From NCBI GenBank assembly GCA_002328185.1, contig DCWQ01000055.1, forward strand, positions 1 through 38,808: a DNA stretch of 38,808 bases, written 5' to 3'. Made by a program: the position numbers and the translations under genes. The notes below the pieces were generated by a model. That model worked only from the letters and a program-made list of their open reading frames with translations, was not told the DNA's origin and did no database searches. Source of the stretch: Dehalococcoidia bacterium UBA2158 (GTDB lineage: Bacteria; Chloroflexota; Dehalococcoidia; Lucifugimonadales; UBA3495). The first letter of the stretch is position 1. The number at the start of each line of letters is the position of its first letter. Of the stretch, positions 33,379-38,808 are shown piece after piece.

Positions 33379-33535
33379 TAAAGGGTGATCTTTCATCCCT
33401 TTAGATGCAGATAGACGGGGAAATCGTTCGCCTCTTGATGCTTATCAGGACGGGTAAGTATCGCCCCATATCTTGTTGACTAAAAGCGCAGAGTGATACT
33501 AGGGTGCGGGCCTTTGGAGCTACTGATTAAGAGTT
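33379..33535 (+). repeat. Interspersed ~160-bp direct repeat, copy 1
   Basis: Aligns with 35885-36052 in the same orientation. The best-kept core, GATGCTTATCAGGACGGGT, is identical in both copies and is followed, after one variable base, by AGTATCGCCCCATAT. Other shared blocks are TAAAGGGTGA..TTTCAT, ACTAGGGTGCGG and ACTGATTAAGAGT. Neither strand keeps a common open frame, so it is not a coding repeat. The rest of the 33359-33743 gap shows nothing else. Confidence 0.85.
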
Positions 33536-33743
33536 AGGCGTTTCCCATGTTCATGCCTACCATACCATGTTGCCTGTTACATGGTTCGTGCCTGGCAACA
33601 CAGAAAGACACGAGACAACAGGATACGGACGTGCGTTTCCTGTGCATTTTCCCCATGAAATATAAGCAACTGCCGATTCGAACCTTGACGGTCTGATACC
33701 CTACTATATGAAAAACTAACAATCAGTAGTTGGAGGAAATTCG

Positions 33744-34916
33744 GTGGCGGCAAATACGAACTCTGAAGTGACCCAATTGACCTCCGAGGGGTTGCTCCGC
33801 CGGGCATCGGACATGGTGCCCGTACTGAAATCGCGTGCGGCTCATACCGAAGAACTTCGCCGCATTCCTGATGAAACGGTTCAAGATCTTCGAGCGGCGG
33901 GGTTGAACCGCATCGAAGTGCCGAATCGGTTTGGCGGCCTGGACGTAGCCGACGGCTTGGTTTTTCAGGTGGGAGAGGAATTGGCCCGGGGTTGTGCTTC
34001 TTCTTCCTGGTGCTACTCAGTCTGGGGGGCCAACGCCTACATGACCGGATTTTGGCCTTTACAAGCGCAAGAAGAACTATTTGCCGACGGTCCAGACGTC
34101 TTGCTCTCAAGCTCTCTAACTCCTGGAACTTCCAAGACCGAGCCAGTGAACGGCGGGTATCGTCTGACTGGCCGTTGGGAGTTCTCCAGCGGATGCGATT
34201 CCGCCAGTTGGCTAATATTAGGCGCGGCCGGGATCGGAGAACGCACTTGGATGTTGGTCCCCCGCCAGGATTTCGAGATCGTCGATACTTGGTTCGTCTC
34301 CGGACTGCGGGGCACCGATAGCAAGGATATCGTTATCGAGGATGCGTTTGTACCTTCCCACAGAGTGCTGGACGTGGCTAGTGCCGGAAACGGTGACTGG
34401 ACCGGATGGGAGATACACGGACAAGCCTGCTATCTAATACCTATACCAGTCTCGCTTGGATGGGACTTGGTAGCCCCAATAGTAGGCCTGGCCCAGGGTA
34501 TGATCGACGAGTTTACTGTCCGCCTTATCGGAACGTCGGGTCCTGGCAAGACCGCCGAATCGCAAGCCATTCAGATCCGTCTGTCCGAGGCTACCGCCGA
34601 GGTGGATGCCGGCCGGGTGTTTATGCACCATGACATCCGTGAAATGTTCAAGAAGGCAAATGCCAGGGAAACATTCACTCCCGTTGAACGGGCGCGATAC
34701 CGGCGGGATAAAGCGTTCATCACCCAACTCTGCCTACGCTCGGTCAACCGGCTATTCGACCTGAGCGGAGGCCGAGCTTTATTCGACACCGAGGCCTTGC
34801 AGAGATTTCACCGGGATGCCCACGCCGCGGCCCACCGGGACGCGCTCATCATGGACATGGGCGGCCAGGCGTACGGAAAAGTTGCTCTGGGACTTGAAGC
34901 TGAACAAGGGATTTAG
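33744..34916 (+). CDS. Flavin-dependent monooxygenase, acyl-CoA dehydrogenase fold (HsaA/group D type)
   Basis: A 390-residue protein of the two-component aromatic hydroxylase group (HsaA, p-hydroxyphenylacetate hydroxylase C2). The N-terminus has IPDETVQDLRAAGLNRIEVPNRFGG and ELARGCASSSWCYSV; the middle beta domain has GYRLTGRWEFSSGCDSASWLILGA; GTDSKDIVIEDAFVPSHRV is a family signature; the C-terminal helices include GGRALFDTEALQRFHRDAHAA. It would use reduced FMN from a separate reductase. The GTG start is six bases after GGAGGA. An SDR follows 43 bp downstream. Confidence 0.88.
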   Translation: MAANTNSEVTQLTSEGLLRRASDMVPVLKSRAAHTEELRRIPDETVQDLRAAGLNRIEVPNRFGGLDVADGLVFQVGEELARGCASSSWCYSVWGANAYMTGFWPLQAQEELFADGPDVLLSSSLTPGTSKTEPVNGGYRLTGRWEFSSGCDSASWLILGAAGIGERTWMLVPRQDFEIVDTWFVSGLRGTDSKDIVIEDAFVPSHRVLDVASAGNGDWTGWEIHGQACYLIPIPVSLGWDLVAPIVGLAQGMIDEFTVRLIGTSGPGKTAESQAIQIRLSEATAEVDAGRVFMHHDIREMFKKANARETFTPVERARYRRDKAFITQLCLRSVNRLFDLSGGRALFDTEALQRFHRDAHAAAHRDALIMDMGGQAYGKVALGLEAEQGI

Positions 34917-34959
34917 TTGGCAGCGAATACCGGCTCTTAAGTGAACAAAATGACTGAGT

Positions 34960-35715
34960 ATGAGATTAAGAAATAAGGTCGCTCTAATCAGCGGTGGGGC
35001 AAGGGGCATGGGTGCCGTAGAGGCAATGATGTTCGCCGAAGAAGGGGCCCGTGTGGTATTTGGCGACATTTTGGACGAGGTGGGACAGCAAGTTGAGATG
35101 AACATAGGAAAATCAGGCGGGCACGCCATATATGTTCACCTTGACGTGACGCAAGAAGAAGACTGGCAGGGCGCCGTTAACGTCGCTATGACCGAGTACG
35201 GGAGATTGGACATACTGGTAAATAATGCGGGTATCGTCCCTGAATATACGAGATCGAATCGCGTGGAAGACATCACTGACGATGAGTGGGAACGTGTGAT
35301 GAATGTCAATGCCAAAGGTGCATTCTTAGGGACGAAGTATGCCATTCCGATGATGCGCGTTTCAGGAGGAGGCTCGATTGTTAACATCTCATCTGGTGCA
35401 GGTATCGTGCCGAGCCCGGAAACTCCAGCATCCTATGCCGCTAGCAAGGGCGCGACACGCCTTTTTACCAAGTCCATAGCGATTCAGTATGCTCACGAAA
35501 ACATCCGATGCAATTCAGTTCATCCTGGGATTGTTAGTACTCCCATGCTTCACGGAGCTGGAGCGGCTAACCCAGAACGAGTAAGCCGGGTGCCGTTAGG
35601 TAGAATAGGCACTCCAGAAGAGATCGCTTATGGAGTTCTTTATTTGGCTTCCGATGAATCTTCGTTCGTTACGGGTACGGAATTGATAATAGATGGCGGC
35701 CGAACAGCACAGTAA
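34960..35715 (+). CDS. Short-chain dehydrogenase/reductase
   Basis: A 251-residue classical SDR, cytoplasmic NAD(P)-dependent oxidoreductase. The cofactor motif is GGARGMG (residues 12-18), NNAG at 88-91, active-site Ser144/145 in NISSGAG, Tyr159 and Lys163 in YAASK, and the C-terminal VTGTELIIDGG. The ribosome binding site is weak. It follows the monooxygenase by 43 bp and probably oxidises or reduces the same intermediate. It is more AT-rich than the left part of the window. Confidence 0.94.
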   Translation: MRLRNKVALISGGARGMGAVEAMMFAEEGARVVFGDILDEVGQQVEMNIGKSGGHAIYVHLDVTQEEDWQGAVNVAMTEYGRLDILVNNAGIVPEYTRSNRVEDITDDEWERVMNVNAKGAFLGTKYAIPMMRVSGGGSIVNISSGAGIVPSPETPASYAASKGATRLFTKSIAIQYAHENIRCNSVHPGIVSTPMLHGAGAANPERVSRVPLGRIGTPEEIAYGVLYLASDESSFVTGTELIIDGGRTAQ

Positions 35716-35884
35716 TAATCACCTAGACCTCCTGCCTGTTTATCTGCGTCAGTATGATCGGTCGGACTATAACGGATGAGTGTCGTTGAGCATGCAGGAA
35801 TGCCGCAAATCAGTGTACGGGCACCCATGAAAGCATGACGCTATTAGCTCTAATGAAATCATGGGTATGAAAGTACTTGGTAAT

Positions 35885-36052
35885 TAAAGGGTGACCTTTC
35901 ATACCCCGTAGGTACAGGTAGGCAGGGAATCCGTTCGCCCCTTCGATGCTTATCAGGACGGGTGAGTATCGCCCCATATTTTGTTGATTAATGTAGAGTG
36001 ACACTAGGGTGCGGACGACGCCAGCCTACTTTAGGGCAACTGATTAAGAGTA
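35885..36052 (+). repeat. Interspersed ~160-bp direct repeat, copy 2
   Basis: Second copy of the element at 33379-33535, same orientation, with a few small insertions near 36018-36035. The copies flank the monooxygenase-SDR pair, about 2.5 kb apart. Confidence 0.85.
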
Positions 36053-36187
36053 AGTTGATTTTTATGCACAGGCGTACACAGCAGTCCACCGTATACCCAT
36101 TTTGAGGCTAAATCCGAAAATCGTGTCTACAAGTTGAAAATAAATTGGGGCTAAAATCCTCAAATCTCCATGCCACCTAGCACCTAA

Positions 36188-36212
36188 CAAAACCCCGGCT
36201 GATGATGGGGCT
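36188..36212 (-). terminator. Possible terminator of the PPOX-family gene
   Basis: Reading leftward, AGCCCC (36212-36207) pairs with GGGGTT (36196-36191, one G-U), followed by TTTGTT. The stem is short. It lies about 60-80 bp after the stop at 36274. Confidence 0.4.
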
Positions 36213-36224
36213 AGAAAGTTTTGG

Positions 36225-36292
36225 AGTGACAACGAGCCCCGACGTGGGTATCGAACTTCGACCGAATAGGCGGCTAATGCAACGTTGTCACT
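36225..36292. repeat. 10-bp perfect inverted repeat spanning a stop codon
   Basis: AGTGACAACG (36225-36234) and CGTTGTCACT (36283-36292) are exact reverse complements 48 bp apart. The right arm encodes the last residues of the PPOX-family protein (LVTTLH). Confidence 0.6.
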
Positions 36293-36906
36293 AACCTCTC
36301 ATCGAGCCCTTTCTGAAACTCCTCCAAATCGTAATCAAGACCTGCGTGATCTCTCAAGATCTCGCCGAATGAAGGCAATTCGCTGCGGTCGATCCGGTAT
36401 TTATCCGACCACAGTCTGGAGCGGACGAATGCCTTGGGGCAATGGGTAAATACCTCTTGGACGTGAACGACGATTGCCAATTTTGGCAATTTCCCTTCGA
36501 AGGCCATAATCTCCAGCAACTCAACGTCTCTCACCAGTTGGACTTTGCCGTTGATTCTGAGGGTATCATTCATGCCGGGAATCATGAAGATCAAGCCTAC
36601 CTGAGGGTTCTTCACCATATTTCCGAGCGTATCCAGCCGATTATTGCCCGGCAGATCGGGAATGGCGATCGTCTTATCATCCAGCACCCGTATAAAACCG
36701 GGGTAATCTCCCTTTGGGGAAACGTCGCAGCGACCGTCGGTGTCAGAGGTGCCGAGCAAAATAAAAGGGCATTTTTCGATGATGGCGCGGCAATGAACAT
36801 CCAGCCGATCGATCTGCTTTTTCGCCGCACGCTCTGACACTTCGCCAAAAATCCCACGCAACTCAGATTCTTCGGTGATCACGTTGGTAAATCTTCGTGC
36901 CGCCAT
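36274..36906 (-). CDS. Pyridoxamine 5'-phosphate oxidase-like FMN-binding protein (MSMEG_1061/DR2398 type)
   Basis: About 210 residues with the FMN split-barrel fold. Landmarks are the KKQIDRLDVHCRAIIEKCPFILLGTSD block, GRCDVSPKGDYPGFIRVLD, IPDLPGNNRLDTLGNMVKNPQVGLIFMIPG and HCPKAFVRSRLW, which together identify the MSMEG_1061-type PPOX group. The ATG at 36906 has AAGG nine bases upstream; the ATG at 36915 has none at useful spacing. It is divergent from the isochorismatase-like gene across about 210 bp. Confidence 0.92.
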   Translation of the reverse strand: MAARRFTNVITEESELRGIFGEVSERAAKKQIDRLDVHCRAIIEKCPFILLGTSDTDGRCDVSPKGDYPGFIRVLDDKTIAIPDLPGNNRLDTLGNMVKNPQVGLIFMIPGMNDTLRINGKVQLVRDVELLEIMAFEGKLPKLAIVVHVQEVFTHCPKAFVRSRLWSDKYRIDRSELPSFGEILRDHAGLDYDLEEFQKGLDERLVTTLH

Positions 36907-37118
36907 TGTCTGCATCCTTTGTACTGGATTATTTTACGATAATAGCATTTTAAGTTTGTCTGGGGCCTCCGGTGACGGGCCGGCGTGTGATTTGTGATGC
37001 TACGTCAGGATTGTTGGTTCATGTATCTGGGTAATCGGGGCTTTGATAAAATACCAGCCAGCCACGGAATTATTACGTGTAGCCGTTGCCGAGACCAGAT
37101 TAGCTAGCGAGGTGTCGG

Positions 37119-37745
37119 ATGCCCAGCGATAATGAATCACTATCAGGGTCCAAGACGGCCATGATCGTCGTTGATATGCAGAACGCCTTCCTCAATGACG
37201 AAGGCTCTATGAACAAGGGAGGCATGGACATCACCGAATTAAAAAAAACAGTATTGCCGGTGAGCAATCTGATAAATACGTGCCGCAGTGCTGATGTCCC
37301 CATCATCTTCACTAGATATGTGCTGCGGGCTGACTACAAGGACGCTGGTCTCCGCTCGGTCCGACGGTCCAAATTCAAAGAGATCAACTCATTGGTAATG
37401 GGAACCTGGGACTCCGAATTAGACCCTAGGATGGACCAACGGCTGGAAGATTATGTCTTGGACAAAACCCGCTATAGCTCCTTTTACAATACCAGCTTGG
37501 AGGTCATTTTAAGAGGCCTGGGCGTCGATACCCTAATCATTTGCGGGGTTACCACCGAGATATGCGTTGAATCTACTATCCGTGACGCATATTTCCGAGA
37601 CTTCAAAATCTTAGTGCCGAGGGACGCTGTAGCCGCGATGGACATTGAGCGTCACGAAGGGACTTTGGCTACTATTGAGTATGGCTTCGGTTCGGTTACG
37701 ACGTCCGCTAAGCTCATCAATGACTTGTTAAGTATTGCGGCATAG
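37119..37745 (+). CDS. Isochorismatase-like cysteine hydrolase
   Basis: A 208-residue cytoplasmic hydrolase of the isochorismatase/nicotinamidase superfamily. The catalytic triad is Asp19 (VVDMQNAF), Lys116 (LDKTRYSSF) and Cys149 (GVTTEICVEST). Relatives hydrolyse amides such as carbamoyl compounds, biuret or N-carbamoylsarcosine. GAGG lies six bases before the ATG. A run of eight A at 37241-37248 lies within the early coding region and is a possible slippage point. It converges on the DinB-like gene. Confidence 0.93.
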   Translation: MPSDNESLSGSKTAMIVVDMQNAFLNDEGSMNKGGMDITELKKTVLPVSNLINTCRSADVPIIFTRYVLRADYKDAGLRSVRRSKFKEINSLVMGTWDSELDPRMDQRLEDYVLDKTRYSSFYNTSLEVILRGLGVDTLIICGVTTEICVESTIRDAYFRDFKILVPRDAVAAMDIERHEGTLATIEYGFGSVTTSAKLINDLLSIAA

Positions 37746-37747
37746 AA

Positions 37748-37781
37748 AAGGGCCACCGCACTATGCAGAACGGTGACCCTT
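37748..37781. terminator. Possible bidirectional terminator
   Basis: AAGGGCCACCG (37748-37758) and CGGTGACCCTT (37771-37781) pair with one mismatch around a 12-base loop between convergent genes. No strong U-run. Confidence 0.5.
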
Positions 37782-37814
37782 CCAATGATGACCCCTATTT
37801 TGGGTACCGGTTGA

Positions 37815-38387
37815 TTACAGCATACGGCCGCTGACAGCCAGCAGTTTGTCCTGGATGCTAGCTGACATCGGAACCTCTACTTCGGCGGCGAATAGGCCGA
37901 ATTTCCGGCCCAATTCAGCCCCTGTTTGTAGAGCGCCGTAGGTGGCTTCAGCCAAGCCTGCGTCTATGTCGGTGTTTTGGCCTGTTCCCTTAGCTAAGTC
38001 CCATTTGTGAATTACGATGTCAATGATCGGGAACATAATGAAATGGGCGATGGGTATCTTACCGAATGGGGTTTCGATAACCTCGCCAAGATCAGTTGAA
38101 TTCTTGAGAAGATCCAGTACCCCATTGGTGCCTGTAACGAAGGTATCTACTGCTCCCTCTGAAGGGACCTGCCCGCTTACGTCCATAGCGTCTACAGCAT
38201 TGTTGCCTCGGATGGTCCCTTGTGCGAAGCCGGTTACCTTGATGTTGTGGATAATCAGATTCTGCACATTCCATTCCGAGCAAGGCGTAGGGGCGGTCAG
38301 TTGGTCCTCCCGGATGCCGCCTAGGATGGGCAGAATGTTTTGCACCGCACCTTCGTACAATTCGATCACGTTAGGTTCTTGGGCCAC
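37815..38387 (-). CDS. TIGR03086-like DinB-superfamily metal-binding protein
   Basis: A 190-residue four-helix protein like the TIGR03086/mycothiol-dependent maleylpyruvate isomerase N-terminal group. TPCSEWNVQNLIIHNIKV has the family's C/S-E-W signature and first metal His; HKWDLAKGTGQ supplies the second metal-site block. Members bind a divalent metal and often act on thiol cofactors, mostly uncharacterised. The GTG start is seven bases after AAGGAG. A promoter and inverted repeat lie directly upstream. Confidence 0.88.
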   Translation of the reverse strand: MAQEPNVIELYEGAVQNILPILGGIREDQLTAPTPCSEWNVQNLIIHNIKVTGFAQGTIRGNNAVDAMDVSGQVPSEGAVDTFVTGTNGVLDLLKNSTDLGEVIETPFGKIPIAHFIMFPIIDIVIHKWDLAKGTGQNTDIDAGLAEATYGALQTGAELGRKFGLFAAEVEVPMSASIQDKLLAVSGRML

Positions 38388-38401
38388 GATAGTTCTCCTT
38401 G

Positions 38402-38461
38402 GTATCCCGCAGATTAGGTGAATGTTTCCGGGATACTACACCGAGTGCTGTTGTTGGGCAA
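38402..38461 (-). promoter_or_regulatory. Promoter with overlapping inverted repeat
   Basis: On the minus strand TTGCCC (38461-38456), a 17-bp spacer and TAGTAT (38438-38433) form a sigma-70-like promoter. GTATCCCG (38402-38409) and CGGGATAC (38429-38436) form an 8-bp perfect inverted repeat whose right arm overlaps the -10, so it could be an operator or a leader hairpin. Confidence 0.55.
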
Positions 38462-38615
38462 CAAAATCCCCATTAACGCGGCCTTGAGTTTGTCTGGGTC
38501 TTTGGTGACAATCCAATTATTCCAGCCCAAGGTTTATGCTAGTAAAGAGTCCGTACGTATGTAAATCTTGGTCTCTTTATTACAACAACTGCCCCTTCTG
38601 CAGGTTTCCGATACT

Positions 38616-38808
38616 CTATTTGATAGCTGCCACAACTTCGGCCTCAACATATTCGACGAACTCGGGTTTAAACAATATTGGACCCACCTTATCCCCGGTA
38701 TGCCCAGTTCCTGTCGATTCGTGCCTGCTATTGGGGGTGCAGGCTGCTGATTTAGCCGTGAATGACCCCAAACCGGGCAGATATTGACTCTTGATTTTAA
38801 TGCCTCAC
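38616..38808 (-). CDS. Possible HU-like DNA-binding protein fragment (5' partial)
   Basis: The minus frame ending at TAG 38616-38618 reads GIKIKSQYLPGLGSFTAKSA and later GDKVGPILFKPEFVEYVEAE. The LPGLGSF and FKP spacing recalls the beta-arm and C-terminal part of HU/IHF proteins. A TGA lies in frame at 38805-38807, so it is either damaged, frameshifted or not HU at all. The rest of the 38462-38615 gap shows nothing. Confidence 0.33.

Larger units (their letters stand above)
35716..36224. other. Intergenic region with repeat copy and small palindromes
   Basis: No gene recognised. ACCCATGA (35823-35830) and TCATGGGT (35859-35866) form an 8-bp inverted repeat just before the repeat copy at 35885-36052. 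The stretch 36053-36187 is AT-rich and featureless. Confidence 0.5.

Noticed and set aside
35810..36004. 64-residue minus-strand protein in repeat copy 2
   Set aside because: The corresponding frame in repeat copy 1 is broken by stops, so the conservation is at the DNA level.
36230..36275. tRNA-like TTCGATA segment on the minus strand
   Set aside because: The flanking bases do not form a T-stem and there is no cloverleaf; only the outer inverted repeat is real.
37241..37248. Programmed frameshift at the run of eight A in the isochorismatase-like gene
   Set aside because: The zero frame gives the complete protein with all catalytic residues, so no frameshift is needed.
38805..38807. TGA at the window edge read as selenocysteine in the HU-like fragment
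   Set aside because: HU proteins have no Cys or Sec at that position; damage, frameshift or misidentification is more likely.

Overview
The window looks like a chromosomal segment of an uncultured, probably marine Chloroflexota of the Dehalococcoidia/SAR202 type. This is inferred from gene content, not from a marker-gene search. The content includes flavin-dependent luciferase-like (LLM) oxidoreductases, a GMC oxidoreductase, two TIM-barrel amidohydrolases, sulfopyruvate-decarboxylase-like subunits, a TSUP anion exporter, a UGSC selenoprotein and DipZ-like thioredoxin lipoproteins. Most of the window is GC-rich; from about 32.2 kb onward the sequence is visibly richer in A+T and more accessory in character. 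No rRNA, tRNA, CRISPR array or insertion sequence was found.

Layout. 0-3.8 kb: dnaE, cut at its 5' end by the window edge. 4.4-6.3 kb: panD overlapping a SAM methyltransferase, a strong terminator, then a second methyltransferase. 6.5-12.8 kb: a minus-strand operon of moxR, DUF58, transglutaminase, ogt and an alpha/beta hydrolase. 13.0-16.3 kb: a decayed thioredoxin-lipoprotein copy followed by its intact paralogue and another thioredoxin-fold lipoprotein. 16.4-19.1 kb: a LysR regulator, a globin with paired frameshifts and a dienelactone hydrolase. 19.2-19.8 kb: decayed or doubtful fragments. 19.8-23.5 kb: a two-subunit TPP decarboxylase, divergent from a flavin-reductase-like gene, the UGSC selenoprotein with an in-frame UGA and a SECIS-like hairpin, a DUF433 pseudogene and a cysteine-containing protein of unknown function. 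23.6-24.7 kb: two small membrane proteins. 24.8-32.1 kb: oxidative and hydrolytic catabolic genes (two LLM oxidoreductases, two amidohydrolases, a tandem EthD-like protein, a GMC oxidoreductase) and a TauE/SafE exporter. 32.2-38.8 kb: an AT-rich aminotransferase, an HsaA-like monooxygenase plus SDR pair bracketed by two copies of a ~160 bp repeat, an FMN split-barrel (PPOX) protein, an isochorismatase-like hydrolase, a DinB/TIGR03086-like protein and a possible HU-like fragment at the right edge.

The most interesting region is 20.3-23.5 kb. A promoter with a perfect palindrome between its -35 and -10 elements drives a flavin-binding protein and a UGSC-type selenoprotein, next to a decarboxylase of the sulfopyruvate/phosphonopyruvate type and an uncharacterised 343-residue protein. 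The parts suggest an undescribed redox or organosulfur/C-X bond-cleaving pathway, but no substrate can be read from the sequence. Other points of note are a transglutaminase-like protein whose catalytic Cys position reads Ser, the panD-methyltransferase overlap, and the interspersed repeat pair.
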